In this document: positions 35,562-44,964 of the stretch, one piece after another
Numbering within the stretch: position 1 is the first letter of the stretch
Layout: the number at the start of each line of letters is the position of its first letter
NCBI RefSeq assembly: GCF_030684035.1
Contig: NZ_JAUXPI010000041.1
Location: 1 to 57,732, forward strand
Origin: Phaeovulum sp.
GTDB lineage: Bacteria; Pseudomonadota; Alphaproteobacteria; Rhodobacterales; Rhodobacteraceae
Reading direction: 5' to 3'
Length of the DNA stretch: 57,732 nucleotides
Made by a program: the position numbers and the translations under genes
Notes under the pieces: model-generated
Databases searched by the model: none
Told to the model about the DNA's origin: nothing
What the model saw: only the letters and a program-made list of their open reading frames with translations

Positions 35562-36238
35562 TTGGAGCGGTTGAGCTTGCGGCGCTTTCGGCCCTGGCCG
35601 ACCCGGTCCGCGCCGCAGGCTCCGCCGCCTATCACAAGGCACCGCGCCGCTATCTTGGCATTGCGGTGCCGCAGATCGAGGCTCTGGTGGCAGAGTGGCG
35701 GGCAGGCCTTGATGTGGCAGGAAGGGTGGCCTTGGCCGACGCGCTCTGGCGGTCTGACATTCACGAAGCGCGAATTGCGGCCGCAAAACTGCTTACCCAA
35801 GCGCGCATCGCCAATGACGGCGCGGTTTGGGCGCTGATCGCCTCCTGGGTGCCCGGGTTCGATGCCTGGGCAATTGCCGACCACGCTGCCGCCGCCGGGG
35901 CGCGCCGCCTTGTTGCCCATCCGGAACGGCTTGACGAGGTCGAGGCCTGGCTTGGGCAGCCGAACATGTGGGCGCGCCGGGCGGCGCTGGTTTTCACTCT
36001 GCCCTGGACCCGGCTGCCGCATCCGAAACCCGCCGACGAAGCCATTCGTGCGCGCGTGCTCGGCTGGGCCGCCCGGCTTGCCCCCGACCGCGACTGGTTC
36101 ATTCAGAAATCGATCGCCTGGTGGCTGCGCGACCTTTCGAAGCATGATGCCAGCCGCGCCCGTGCCTGGCTGGCGGAACATGGCGCTGCGCTCAAGCCAT
36201 TCGCGGTGAAGGAAGCCTCAAAGTACCTCGGCGGGTGA
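35558..36238 (+). CDS. DNA alkylation repair protein (AlkD-like HEAT-repeat glycosylase)
   Basis: The 226-residue protein consists of helical HEAT-like repeats of the AlkD family: VPQIEALVAEWRAG, ADALWRSDIHEARIAAAKLL, NMWARRAALVFTLPW and the C-terminal FIQKSIAWWLRDLSKHD. AlkD removes positively charged alkylated bases such as 7-methylguanine and 3-methyladenine. It is coupled to glmS by a 4-base overlap, although there is no obvious metabolic link. Confidence 0.85.
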   Translation: MIGAVELAALSALADPVRAAGSAAYHKAPRRYLGIAVPQIEALVAEWRAGLDVAGRVALADALWRSDIHEARIAAAKLLTQARIANDGAVWALIASWVPGFDAWAIADHAAAAGARRLVAHPERLDEVEAWLGQPNMWARRAALVFTLPWTRLPHPKPADEAIRARVLGWAARLAPDRDWFIQKSIAWWLRDLSKHDASRARAWLAEHGAALKPFAVKEASKYLGG

Positions 36239-36255
36239 TCGCATCACCGGCCATT

Positions 36256-36275
36256 CGGTATGCAATTGCATACCG
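36256..36275. promoter_or_regulatory. Perfect 20-bp palindrome upstream of icd
   Basis: CGGTATGCAATTGCATACCG reads the same on both strands and lies 66 bases before the icd ATG, just after the AlkD-like gene. Its AT-rich centre makes it a likely dimer-binding operator, possibly of a GntR-type regulator. The factor is not identifiable from the window. Confidence 0.6.
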
Positions 36276-36341
36276 CCCTTCCCAAACGCCGCGCACTAGG
36301 CTATGAGGCCGCAACCGAATCCCCCAACCCACGAGGCCCCC

Positions 36342-37556
36342 ATGTCGAAAATCAAGGTAGCCAACCCCGTCGTTGAACTCGACGGCGATGAAATGACCCG
36401 GATCATCTGGGATTTCATCAAGAAAAAGCTGATCCTGCCCTATCTCGACATCGACCTGAAATATTACGACCTCGGCATCGAGGAACGCGACCGCACCAAC
36501 GACCAGATTACCGTCGATGCGGCGCTCGCGATCCAGAAATACGGGGTTGGCGTCAAATGCGCGACCATCACCCCCGATGAGGCGCGGGTTGAGGAATTCG
36601 GCCTCAAGCAGATGTGGAAATCGCCGAACGGCACCATCCGCAACATCCTTGGCGGGGTGATCTTCCGCGAGCCGATCATCTGCCGCAACGTGCCGCGCCT
36701 GGTTCCCGGCTGGACCCAGCCGATTGTCGTTGGCCGCCACGCCTTCGGCGACCAGTACAAGGCCACCGACTTTCGCTTTCCCGGCAAGGGCAAGCTGACG
36801 CTGAAATTCGTCGGCGACGATGGCACGGTGATCGAGCGCGAGGTTTATGACGCGCCCGGTGCGGGCGTGGTGATGGGCATGTACAACCTCGACCAGTCGA
36901 TCATCGACTTCGCGCGCTCGTCGATGAACTATGGCCTGCTGAAAGGCTGGCCGGTCTATCTTTCGACCAAGAACACCATCCTCAAGGCCTATGACGGCCG
37001 CTTCAAGGACCTGTTTCAGCAAGTTTATGAAGAGGAATTCGCCGAGGCATTCAAGAAGGCCGGGATCACCTACGAACACCGGCTGATCGACGACATGGTG
37101 GCAAGTTGCCTGAAATGGTCGGGCGGCTATGTCTGGGCTTGCAAGAACTACGATGGCGACGTGCAATCCGATACCGTTGCGCAAGGCTTCGGCTCGCTGG
37201 GCCTGATGACCTCGGTGCTGATGACCCCCGATGGCAAGACCGTCGAAGCCGAGGCCGCGCATGGCACCGTGACCCGCCACTTCCGCGAGCATCAGAAGGG
37301 CAAGGCGACCTCGACCAACTCTGTCGCCTCGATCTACGCCTGGACCGGCGGCCTCAAGCACCGGGCCAAACTCGATGACAACGCCGCACTGATGCGCTTT
37401 GCCACCACGCTGGAAAAGGTCTGCGTGCAGGCCGTCGAAGACGGTTACATGACCAAGGACCTCGCCCTGCTGGTCGGCCCCGAGCAGAAATGGCTCACCA
37501 CCATGGGCTACCTTGAAAAGGTCGATGAATACCTGAACGCGGCGCTGAAGGGCTGA
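36342..37556 (+). CDS. icd: NADP-dependent isocitrate dehydrogenase
   Basis: The 404-residue TCA-cycle enzyme is of the eukaryote-like homodimeric class, beginning [23 protein letters not shown]. Substrate-binding [21 protein letters not shown] and VPRLVPGW, and the metal-site [30 protein letters not shown], are clear. It starts at 36342. A palindromic operator-like site precedes it and a strong hairpin follows it. Confidence 0.97.
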   Translation: MSKIKVANPVVELDGDEMTRIIWDFIKKKLILPYLDIDLKYYDLGIEERDRTNDQITVDAALAIQKYGVGVKCATITPDEARVEEFGLKQMWKSPNGTIRNILGGVIFREPIICRNVPRLVPGWTQPIVVGRHAFGDQYKATDFRFPGKGKLTLKFVGDDGTVIEREVYDAPGAGVVMGMYNLDQSIIDFARSSMNYGLLKGWPVYLSTKNTILKAYDGRFKDLFQQVYEEEFAEAFKKAGITYEHRLIDDMVASCLKWSGGYVWACKNYDGDVQSDTVAQGFGSLGLMTSVLMTPDGKTVEAEAAHGTVTRHFREHQKGKATSTNSVASIYAWTGGLKHRAKLDDNAALMRFATTLEKVCVQAVEDGYMTKDLALLVGPEQKWLTTMGYLEKVDEYLNAALKG

Positions 37557-37575
37557 TCCGCTGCCATGTCTCTGG

Positions 37576-37606
37576 GGGCCGGGTGCAGCAATGCACCCGG
37601 CCCTTT
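37576..37606 (+). terminator. Rho-independent terminator after icd
   Basis: GGCCGGGTGCA (37577-37587) and TGCACCCGGCC (37592-37602) form an 11-bp stem with a GCAA loop, followed by CTTTG. It sits between the convergent icd and DUF1127-type genes. Confidence 0.85.
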
Positions 37607-37611
37607 GTCGC

Positions 37612-37833
37612 TCACCAGAACTGCCCCCGCCCTACCGGTGGTGCGGCGCTAGGCGGCAGCCCGATATCGCGGCGGATGTGGGGGCTGAGCGCGCGCGCAT
37701 CGCGCGGCTGCCGCCGCACCCCGGTCAGCGCGCGCAGTACCGCGCCAAGCACCCTCCAGGCACCCAATTCTTCGATCAGATCCTGCAATATCTGTGCGGA
37801 AACCGCCCCCGCACGGGCTTGATCTTGTGCCAT
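37612..37833 (-). CDS. DUF1127-like small protein (73 aa)
   Basis: The 73-residue, Arg-rich protein has AWRVLGAVLRALTGVRRQ followed by LSPHIRRDIGLPP, the basic helix and RDIGL motif of DUF1127 (YjiS-like) proteins. Small DUF1127 proteins of Rhodobacter are involved in RNA turnover and stress; a similar role is inference. It is transcribed from within the 37834-38304 region. Confidence 0.6.
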   Translation of the reverse strand: MAQDQARAGAVSAQILQDLIEELGAWRVLGAVLRALTGVRRQPRDARALSPHIRRDIGLPPSAAPPVGRGQFW

Positions 37834-38304
37834 TTCATGTTTCCGGCCGCTTGGGGGCGCACCGGCTCCTTGGGGAAAGGGGGACCGTGCCGAAACCTCG
37901 TGGCAGACCGCAAGGCGGTCAGGGGGCGCAGCCCCGCAAGGGTTCAGTCCGGGTCGGTTGCTGGAGTGTCAGGGCGCGATCTGCCCCGGAGTGCCTCAGC
38001 CTCGGCGGGCGAGAGGTTTCGCGCACCAAATGCCATACGGCGCGCGAATACGGGCCCGCGAAGCGGAGGCGGTCGGATGTGCCATGTGACGCCTCCCTTG
38101 CTGCGGTGCCGGTTCGCGGCCAAGTGCCACAGTTTGCGCGCCCGGCCAAGCCCGAGGCCGTAACCGTGGCCACAAAGCCGCAAAGGCTGTGGCGATTTCA
38201 CAACAGGCGCGTTCCGGCGCAGCCCCTTGCATGTTTGCTTCAGCGCAAATATCCCACCGGGGTCCGGGGGTGTGAAACCCCCGGCACCGAACTCCGGGGC
38301 CCCG
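37834..38304. other. Long gene-free interval before the YitT gene
   Basis: About 470 bases without a convincing gene. A 29-codon minus-strand frame (38085-37996, MAHPTASASRARIRAP...) has a good GGGAGG upstream but no family. The 3' part holds GCAAATATCCCACCGGGG (near 38245), related to the inverted repeats at 40869-40914 and 44894-44950. Confidence 0.4.
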
Positions 38305-38907
38305 ATGACCGATGCCACCCACCACACCCCGCTTGAAGACGCGCAAGGCATCGCCTATGGCGCGGGCATGGCGGCCTTCGCCATCGTCATGCTGACGCAT
38401 CTGGGCTTTGTCACCGGCCAGACGGCGGGGCTGGCGGTGCTCATTTCCTATGCAACCGGCTGGGGCTTCGGGCCGGTGTTCTTTGCCATCAACCTGCCCT
38501 TCTACTGGCTCGGCTACCGCCGCATGGGCTGGGTCTTCACGCTCAAGACCTTTGCCGCGGTGGCGCTGGTCTCGGTGCTGTCCACGCTGATGCCGCAATG
38601 GGTCAGTTTTACCTACCTCAACCCAGGCTTGGGCGCGGTGATGATCGGCTTCATGTCCGGGGCGGCGCTGCTCGCGCTTTTTCGCCACGGCGCAAGCCTC
38701 GGCGGGGTCGGCATCGTGGCGCTTTACCTGCAAGACCGCAGCGGCTTTCGCGCCGGCTGGACCCAGCTCATTTTCGACGCCTGCCTGTTCAGCGTGGCAC
38801 TTGCGCTGCGCGAATGGCACACCGTCGCCTGGTCGTTCCTTGGCGCACTGGTGCTCAACCTGGTGATCGCGATGAATCACCGCCGTGATCGCTACATTGC
38901 GGCCTGA
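38305..38907 (+). CDS. YitT-family membrane protein
   Basis: The 200-residue protein has five or six hydrophobic segments: VMLTHLGFVTGQTAGLAVLISYATGWG, FFAINLPFYWLGYRRMGW, GFMSGAALLALFRHGASLGGVGIVALYLQ. The TGQTAGLA and GxxLGGVGI motifs fit the YitT (DUF161) fold. The function of the family is unknown. It starts at 38305 and ends 101 bases before typA on the same strand. Confidence 0.8.
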   Translation: MTDATHHTPLEDAQGIAYGAGMAAFAIVMLTHLGFVTGQTAGLAVLISYATGWGFGPVFFAINLPFYWLGYRRMGWVFTLKTFAAVALVSVLSTLMPQWVSFTYLNPGLGAVMIGFMSGAALLALFRHGASLGGVGIVALYLQDRSGFRAGWTQLIFDACLFSVALALREWHTVAWSFLGALVLNLVIAMNHRRDRYIAA

Positions 38908-39008
38908 CGCATGGCGCGCCGATTTGCCGCGGTCGGGCGCGCATTCGACTGGCCAAGCGCGCCCGGATCGATTATGCGCTGGCCCGCAGCATGAATTTGG
39001 CGGACATA

Positions 39009-40826
39009 ATGGACCTTCGCAATATCGCGATCATCGCACACGTTGACCACGGCAAGACCACCCTGGTTGACGAACTGCTCAAGCAGTCGGGCACCTACCG
39101 CGAAAATCAGGCCACGACCGAGCGGGCGATGGACTCGAACGATATCGAGCGTGAGCGTGGCATCACGATTCTGGCCAAGGCCACCTCGGTCGAGTGGAAA
39201 GGCGTGCGCATCAACATCGTCGATACCCCCGGCCACGCCGATTTCGGCGGCGAGGTGGAACGCATCCTGAGCATGGTCGATGGCGTCTGCCTCTTGGTCG
39301 ATGCCGCCGAAGGCCCGATGCCGCAAACCAAATTCGTCACCTCAAAGGCGCTGGCGCTGGGGCTCAAGCCCATCGTCGTGCTCAACAAGGTCGACAAGCC
39401 GGCGGCCGAGCCTGACCGCGCACTCAACGAGGTGTTCGACCTTTTCGCCAACCTCGGTGCCTCGGATGCGCAACTCGACTTTCCCCATATCTACGCCTCG
39501 GGCATCGGCGGCTGGGCCGATCTTACGCTCGATGGGCCGCGCAAGGATCTGTCGGCGCTCTTTGATCTGATCCTGGCGCATGTCGAGGCACCGCGGCAGA
39601 TTTCGCGCCGCGACGAGCCGTTTCGCATGCTGGCCACCACGCTCGGGCTTGACCCCTTCATCGGCCGCATCCTGACCGGCCGCGTCGAATCCGGCCGCCT
39701 CAAGGTCGGAGAAACCCTGAAGGCGCTCAGCCGCACCGGCGAAAAGCTGGAGCAATTCCGGGTCTCGAAAATCCTCGCCTTCCGCGGGCTTTCGCAAACC
39801 GCCATCGACCTCGCCGAAGCGGGCGATATCGTTACCGTCGCGGGCATGTCCAAGGCCAACGTTGCCGATACGCTCTGCGATCTTTCGATCGATGTTGCGC
39901 TGCCCGCGCAGCCGATCGACCCGCCGACCATTTCGGTGACCTTCGGTATCAACGACAGCCCGCTGGCGGGGCGCGACGGGGCCAAGGTGCAGTCGCGGGT
40001 GATCCGCGACCGGCTGCTGCGCGAGGCGGAATCGAATGTGGCGATCAAGGTCGAAGATACCCCCTCGGGCGACGCCTTCGTGGTCTCTGGCCGCGGTGAA
40101 TTGCAGATGGGCGTGCTGATCGAGAACATGCGCCGCGAAGGCTTCGAGCTTTCGATCTCGCGCCCGCGGGTGATCTTTCGTGACATCGACGGCGAACGCC
40201 ACGAGCCGCTTGAAGAGGTCATCATCGATGTCGATGACGAATACGCGGGCGCGGTGATCGACAAGCTCACCTCGGCGCGCAAGGGCGATCTGGTCGAAAT
40301 GCGCCCGGCCGGTCACGGCAAGACCCGGATCGTGGCACATGTGCCCTCGCGCGGGCTGATCGGCTATCAGGGCGAGTTCATGACCGACACCCGCGGCAAT
40401 GGCGTTCTGAACCGCATCTTTCACAGCTGGACCCCCTATCGCGGCCCGATCCAGGGCCGCAGGCAAGGCGTGCTGGTGTCGATGGAGGCGGGGGTTTCGG
40501 TGGCCTTCGCGCTCTGGAACCTTGAAGACCGCGGCAAGATGTTCATCGGCGCGCAGGAACAGGTCTATGAGGGCATGATCATTGGCGAACACAGCCGCGA
40601 CAATGATCTCGACGTGAACCCGCTCAAGGGCAAGAAGCTGACCAACATGCGCGCCTCGGGCACCGACGAAGCGGTGCGCCTGACCACCCCGGTGCGGATG
40701 AGCCTTGAAGCAGCCATCGCCTATATCGACGATGATGAACTGGTCGAGGTCACGCCCAAGGCCATTCGCATGCGCAAGCGCTACCTTGACCCGCATGAGC
40801 GCAAGCGCGCGGCCAAGGTGGGCTAG
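39009..40826 (+). CDS. typA: Ribosome-associated GTPase TypA/BipA
   Basis: The 605-residue translational GTPase has G1 AHVDHGKT (10-17), the switch-I RGITI, G3 [12 protein letters not shown]4 NKVD, then EF-G-like domains and the BipA C-terminal region ending [15 protein letters not shown]. BipA aids late 50S assembly and stress/cold adaptation. Start 39009 gives the usual [16 protein letters not shown]. It ends 42 bases before a very strong inverted repeat shared with the convergent DUF815 gene. Confidence 0.96.
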   Translation: MDLRNIAIIAHVDHGKTTLVDELLKQSGTYRENQATTERAMDSNDIERERGITILAKATSVEWKGVRINIVDTPGHADFGGEVERILSMVDGVCLLVDAAEGPMPQTKFVTSKALALGLKPIVVLNKVDKPAAEPDRALNEVFDLFANLGASDAQLDFPHIYASGIGGWADLTLDGPRKDLSALFDLILAHVEAPRQISRRDEPFRMLATTLGLDPFIGRILTGRVESGRLKVGETLKALSRTGEKLEQFRVSKILAFRGLSQTAIDLAEAGDIVTVAGMSKANVADTLCDLSIDVALPAQPIDPPTISVTFGINDSPLAGRDGAKVQSRVIRDRLLREAESNVAIKVEDTPSGDAFVVSGRGELQMGVLIENMRREGFELSISRPRVIFRDIDGERHEPLEEVIIDVDDEYAGAVIDKLTSARKGDLVEMRPAGHGKTRIVAHVPSRGLIGYQGEFMTDTRGNGVLNRIFHSWTPYRGPIQGRRQGVLVSMEAGVSVAFALWNLEDRGKMFIGAQEQVYEGMIIGEHSRDNDLDVNPLKGKKLTNMRASGTDEAVRLTTPVRMSLEAAIAYIDDDELVEVTPKAIRMRKRYLDPHERKRAAKVG

Positions 40827-40868
40827 GCGCGGCTGTTGCTCCTGCCCGCTTTGGTGCTGGCCTCCGGC

Positions 40869-40914
40869 GGGGATATTTCTTTCTGAAGCAGATGCTTCAG
40901 AAAGAAATATCCCC
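40869..40914. repeat. Perfect 21-bp inverted repeat between typA and the DUF815 gene
   Basis: GGGGATATTTCTTTCTGAAGC (40869-40889) and its exact reverse complement (40894-40914) are separated by AGAT. It can act as a bidirectional terminator of the two convergent genes; the GGGGATATTT core recurs in two other intergenic spots of this window. Confidence 0.85.
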
Positions 40915-40935
40915 CGCGGAGCGCAGCCACCGCGC

Positions 40936-41775
40936 TCAGAGCGCCAACCCGTGCCGCCCCGCCAGATCGGTGAAATATTGCCAGGCGACGCGGCCCGAAC
41001 GGGCACCGCGCGTTGCCTGCCATTCGATGGCCTCGGCGCGGAGCCGGGCGGCATCGACCGCCAGACCGTAGGCGGCGCAGTAGCCTTCGATCATCGCCAG
41101 GAATTCGTCCTGTCCGCAGGGATGAAAGCCGAGCCAGAGGCCGAAGCGATCAGAAAGCGAAACCTTTTCCTCGACCGCTTCCGAAGGGCTGATCGCGGTA
41201 GAGCGTTCGTTCTCGATCATCTCGCGCGGCATCAGGTGGCGGCGGTTCGACGTCGCGTAGAAAAGCACGTTGGCGGGCCGCCCTTCGATGCCGCCATCGA
41301 GCACCGCTTTCAGGCTCTTGTAATGCTGATCATCGGCCGAAAACGACAGATCATCGCAAAAAAGCACGAAGCGGCGCGGGCTTGCAGCGCGCAGATGCGC
41401 GAGCAGGCGCGGCACCGAGGGCAGATCGTCGCGCCCAAGTTCGACCAGCGTCAGGCTGTGCCCACGCGCCAGCACCGTCGCATGCACCGCCTTGACCAAC
41501 GATGATTTGCCCATGCCGCGCGCGCCCCACAAAAGCGCGTTGTTTGCCGCGCGACCACGGGCAAACTGTTCGGTATTGGCCAGAAGCGTGTCGCGCGCCC
41601 GGTCGATGCCCAAGAGCAGCGCCAGATCGACGCGGCTCACCTCGGCCACCGGCTCCAGCCGGTCTGGTGCGGTGTGCCAGACAAAGGCAGCGGCAGCATC
41701 AAAATCGGGGCCGGGGGCGGGCGCGGGGGCCAGCCGCTCAAGGGCTGCGGCGATGCGGTCCAAGGGATCGCTCAC
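40936..41775 (-). CDS. DUF815-family AAA-type ATPase
   Basis: The 279-residue cytoplasmic ATPase has Walker [11 protein letters not shown] (near 84-93), Walker B-type [10 protein letters not shown], and the family segment [15 protein letters not shown]-terminal helical lid follows. DUF815 proteins are widespread but not well characterised. The ATG overlaps the tatC stop (ATGA), so it is translated with the Tat export genes. A role in Tat export is not established. Confidence 0.87.
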   Translation of the reverse strand: MSDPLDRIAAALERLAPAPAPGPDFDAAAAFVWHTAPDRLEPVAEVSRVDLALLLGIDRARDTLLANTEQFARGRAANNALLWGARGMGKSSLVKAVHATVLARGHSLTLVELGRDDLPSVPRLLAHLRAASPRRFVLFCDDLSFSADDQHYKSLKAVLDGGIEGRPANVLFYATSNRRHLMPREMIENERSTAISPSEAVEEKVSLSDRFGLWLGFHPCGQDEFLAMIEGYCAAYGLAVDAARLRAEAIEWQATRGARSGRVAWQYFTDLAGRHGLAL

Positions 41776-42659
41776 TTCGCGGCCTCTTTCTCCTCGACCT
41801 CGTCCTCCTCGTCCTCGACCCAGAGCCCCTCGGCGCGCAGCCGCGCTTCACGCGCCTTCTCCATGCGCTGCACCAGGAAGATCGAGACCTCATAGAGACC
41901 ATAGACCACGACGAAAAGCACAACTTGCGAAATCACGTCGGGCGGGGTCGCAACTGCGGCAAGCGCCAGAATGCCGACTATCGCGTAGCGCCGCACCCGC
42001 TTGAGCGCAGCGGCACTCACCAGCCCCGCCTTGCCCATCAAGGTGAGCAGAACCGGCAACTGAAAGCACAGACCGAAGGCCAGAATGAACTTGATTGTCA
42101 GGCCGAGATATTCCTGCACCGAGCCTTGAAACACGATACCCGCCTCGGCGAGCGGGGCCAGATCGGCCGCCGCGCTATCCGGCGGCAGCGGCACGAGCGG
42201 CCCTTGCTGGAAACCGAGGAAGAAGGTGAAGGCCATCGGCAGGATCACGAAATAGGCGAATGCCGCGCCCAGAAAGAACATCGCGGGCGAGGCAACGAGG
42301 AAGGGCAGAAAGGCGTTCCTCTCGGTCTTGTAGAGCCCCGGTGCCACGAACCGCCAGAGCTGATAGCCGATGATCGGAAACGACAGCGCGAAGCCGCCAA
42401 GAAAAGAGATGCTGACAGCGACGAAAAAGCCTTCCTGAAGCTTGATCAGCACCAGCCCGCATTCCTGCCCGCGGGCATCAAGTGCCGCGCAGATCGGGCG
42501 GGTCAGGAAATTGAAGATCGGGTTCCAGACGGTGAAACAGAGCAGCATCGCCACGGTAAAGGCCAGCACCGCCCAGATCAGGCGGCGGCGCAGTTCGGCA
42601 AGATGCTCGATCAGCGGCGCGGAAGAGGCATCGACCTCGTCGGGGGTTGCGGCACTCAT
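41772..42659 (-). CDS. tatC: Sec-independent translocase TatC
   Basis: The 295-residue integral membrane protein has six helices and the family signatures [12 protein letters not shown] near the N-terminus and [24 protein letters not shown]. It recognises the twin-arginine signal together with TatB. An acidic tail ([14 protein letters not shown]) extends the C-terminus. It overlaps tatB by 4 bases. Confidence 0.96.
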   Translation of the reverse strand: MSAATPDEVDASSAPLIEHLAELRRRLIWAVLAFTVAMLLCFTVWNPIFNFLTRPICAALDARGQECGLVLIKLQEGFFVAVSISFLGGFALSFPIIGYQLWRFVAPGLYKTERNAFLPFLVASPAMFFLGAAFAYFVILPMAFTFFLGFQQGPLVPLPPDSAAADLAPLAEAGIVFQGSVQEYLGLTIKFILAFGLCFQLPVLLTLMGKAGLVSAAALKRVRRYAIVGILALAAVATPPDVISQVVLFVVVYGLYEVSIFLVQRMEKAREARLRAEGLWVEDEEDEVEEKEAAK

Positions 42660-43255
42660 GCATCACCCTTCGGCGCTGCGGCAGCTGCGCGCGCGGCGCG
42701 CGGACGGGGCGGGGGTTTTGCGGCTGCAGATTTTGCGGCGGCGGGTCCAGTGGCGGCGGGGGCCGGTGCGGAAGCGGCTGCCGGGGCGGGCTTTGCGGCG
42801 GGGGCAGCAGTCGGCGCGGCACCTGCCAGCGCCTCGTGGGCGCGAGAGCGGGCGGGCTTGGCCCCTGTTGCAGCGGTTGTCGGCGCGGCCTCGGGATTTG
42901 CCGGATTTGCCGTAGCTACGGGGGCGGCTGCAGGCTTCGGCTCGGGCAGCGGGCCGGGCGTATAGCCGCCCTTGAGTTTCGGGTTCCAGCGCTTGAGCGC
43001 GTCTGCCGCGTCGTCAAGCGCATCAAGCCCGAGCGCCTTTTTCGATGTCAGCCCCTTGATGTCATTAGCTGTTTCGCGCATGCCGGTGGCGTCTGCCGCA
43101 TCTTCCATGGCGCGGGAAAACTCGCGCGCCATGCCGCGCGCCTTGGCGGTAAAGCGGCCAAGGGTGCGGAACATGCCGGGCAGGTCCTTGGGGCCGACCA
43201 CGATCAGCGCCACAATGCCGATCACCAGCAATTCGCTTCCGCCGATGTCAAACAT
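42656..43255 (-). CDS. tatB: Sec-independent translocase TatB
   Basis: The 199-residue protein has the TatB N-terminus [33 protein letters not shown]: one membrane helix, Gly-Pro hinge and an amphipathic helix with a conserved Glu. The second half is a low-complexity Pro/Ala/Lys tail, expanded relative to E. coli TatB. It lies 39 bases after tatA. Confidence 0.94.
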   Translation of the reverse strand: MFDIGGSELLVIGIVALIVVGPKDLPGMFRTLGRFTAKARGMAREFSRAMEDAADATGMRETANDIKGLTSKKALGLDALDDAADALKRWNPKLKGGYTPGPLPEPKPAAAPVATANPANPEAAPTTAATGAKPARSRAHEALAGAAPTAAPAAKPAPAAASAPAPAATGPAAAKSAAAKPPPRPRAARAAAAAPKGDA

Positions 43256-43294
43256 CCTGCCCGGGCCTCCGCGCCAGTCGTGCCGCGCCTGTTG

Positions 43295-43516
43295 TCAGAC
43301 CTTGTCCTTGGGCTTTTCAGCCTCGGGGGTCACGTCGCGCGCGGTATCGGCGGCGACATTTTCGATTTCCGCCTGGCCTTCCTTGATGCCGCGCTTGAAC
43401 GAGGTGATGCCTTTGCCGACTTCGCCCATCAGCGACGAGATCTTGCCCCGCCCGAACAGCACCAGTACCACCACTGCAATCAGCAAAAGCCCCAGCGGGC
43501 CGATATTGTTGAACAT
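43295..43516 (-). CDS. tatA: Sec-independent translocase TatA
   Basis: The 73-residue protein shows one N-terminal membrane helix ([22 protein letters not shown]), the [17 protein letters not shown] hinge and amphipathic helix, and a charged tail. It oligomerises to form the Tat pore. It is first in tatA-tatB-tatC-DUF815. An upstream in-frame extension exists but contains no TatA sequence and was rejected. Confidence 0.95.
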   Translation of the reverse strand: MFNNIGPLGLLLIAVVVLVLFGRGKISSLMGEVGKGITSFKRGIKEGQAEIENVAADTARDVTPEAEKPKDKV

Positions 43517-43682
43517 GGCTCTTCCTCCTGCCAGTCGCGCCCTGGCGGGGCGCGGTGTATGCACCCATGTATGGCCAACAGGGCGGCAATCAAAGCCCCT
43601 TTGACGCGCGGCGGCGGATTTTTTCCGTTGCCGCGCTTGCGCAATCGGCGCGGCTGCGCCAGCTATGGCCAGAGGGAGAACC

Positions 43683-44300
43683 ATGGATACCGCATTTGCC
43701 CTGACCGCCTTTGTCACGCTGTTCGTGGTCGTGGACCCGATCGGCCTTGCGCCGCTGTTCGTGGCGCTGACCGGCGGCATGGAGCCTGCGGCGCGGCGGC
43801 GGGTGGGCTTGCGCGCGGTGCTGATCGCGGCGGTGCTGATGACACTCTTTGGCGTTCTGGGCGACAGGCTGCTGGGTGCGGTCGGAATTTCGCTGCCCGC
43901 TTTCCGGATTGCCGGCGGGGTGCTTTTGTTTCTCACCGCGCTCGACATGCTTTTCGAGCGTCGCACGCAGCGGCGCGAGGGCCAGCACCCGAGCCACGCC
44001 GACGACCCTTCGGTGTTTCCGCTGGCAACGCCGCTGATTGCTGGCCCGGGGGCGCTTGCAACCATGATCCTGCTGACCGGGCAGGCGGGCGACTGGACCG
44101 GGCTTTTGCAGGTGCATCTGGCCATGGCGGCGGTGCTGGCGCTGGTTTTCGTGCTGTTCCTCGCCGCCGCGCCGATCGAGCGGGCATTGGGGCGCACCGG
44201 AACCATGGTGGTAACCCGCCTGCTGGGCATGTTGCTCGCGGCGCTCGCGACCCAGTTCATTCTCGACGGGCTGCGCGGTGCCGGGATCGTGGGGGCCTAG
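43683..44300 (+). CDS. MarC-family (UPF0056) membrane protein
   Basis: The 205-residue protein has six hydrophobic segments; [28 protein letters not shown] and [19 protein letters not shown] are the MarC repeats. Despite the name, the family is not an established resistance determinant. It starts at 43683 after AGGGAGAACC and is followed 3 bases later by the protease gene. Confidence 0.88.
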   Translation: MDTAFALTAFVTLFVVVDPIGLAPLFVALTGGMEPAARRRVGLRAVLIAAVLMTLFGVLGDRLLGAVGISLPAFRIAGGVLLFLTALDMLFERRTQRREGQHPSHADDPSVFPLATPLIAGPGALATMILLTGQAGDWTGLLQVHLAMAAVLALVFVLFLAAAPIERALGRTGTMVVTRLLGMLLAALATQFILDGLRGAGIVGA

Positions 44301-44303
44301 GCG

Positions 44304-44882
44304 ATGGATGGCGATACCATGGCACGCTTTGGCTACCTTGCGTTGCTGCTGCTGGCGGTGGGCGGCTATGTCGTGGCCGAGTTTCGCCGCCGCCCCGGCA
44401 AGACCGTGCAGCAGGCGATGGTCTGGGGTTTCATCTTCGTCGGGCTGATTGCCGGGGCGGGCCTTTGGTCCGACATCCGCCGCGAGGTGCTGCCGGTGCA
44501 AAGTCTCGATGCCAGCGGCCGGATCGAGGTGCCGGTTGCCGCCGACGGGCATTTCTATCTGGTCGCGGAACTGAACGGCGTCGCCGTGCGCTTTACCGTC
44601 GATACCGGTGCCAGCGACATCGTGCTCAGCACCCGAGATGCCGCCCGCATCGGTCTCGACCCGGCGCGCCTTTCCTATTACCAGCGCGCCGAAACCGCGA
44701 ATGGCACGGTCGAGACCGCGCCGGTTTTCATTGGTACGATGGCGCTTGGCGGGGTGACCGACCACGATGTGCGCGCCGTGGTGAACCGCGGCGAAATGGC
44801 AAGTTCGCTGCTGGGAATGGCCTATCTGGCGCGATTCTCACGGCTGGAAATGACCCCGCGCAAACTGGTGCTGGAGCGGTAG
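44304..44882 (+). CDS. Membrane-anchored retropepsin-like aspartic protease
   Basis: The 192-residue protein has two N-terminal membrane helices (about 8-26 and 40-55) and a periplasmic or cytoplasmic domain with FTVDTGASDIVLS; D100 lies in the catalytic DTGAS. One DTG motif per chain means it must dimerise, as in retropepsins and rickettsial APRc. This matches the TIGR02281 clan AA family of alphaproteobacteria. Substrates are unknown. An ATG at codon 6 (44319) is an alternative start. Confidence 0.85.
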   Translation: MDGDTMARFGYLALLLLAVGGYVVAEFRRRPGKTVQQAMVWGFIFVGLIAGAGLWSDIRREVLPVQSLDASGRIEVPVAADGHFYLVAELNGVAVRFTVDTGASDIVLSTRDAARIGLDPARLSYYQRAETANGTVETAPVFIGTMALGGVTDHDVRAVVNRGEMASSLLGMAYLARFSRLEMTPRKLVLER

Positions 44883-44893
44883 AAAGCTGCCCC

Positions 44894-44950
44894 CGGCGGG
44901 AATACTTTGACCAAGGCTGCGCGAATGCCTTGCCCAAATATCCCCCGCCG
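44894..44950. repeat. Imperfect inverted repeat between convergent genes, GGGATATTT-type core
   Basis: CGGCGGG (44894-44900) pairs with CCCGCCG (44944-44950); inner parts CCAAGG / CCTTG and AATAC / AATAT are partly complementary. It resembles the perfect repeat at 40869-40914 and probably terminates both the protease gene and holC. Confidence 0.55.
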
Positions 44951-44964
44951 AGCGCGCTTCGGCT

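Noticed and set aside
33495-35786. 763-codon open frame on the minus strand across glmS
   Set aside because: It lies exactly opposite glmS, has no domain resemblance and is rich in His, Arg and Gln, as expected for the antisense of a GC-rich gene.
39342-41054. 570-codon open frame opposite typA
   Set aside because: It is antisense to a clear GTPase gene and without motif; composition matches an antisense shadow.
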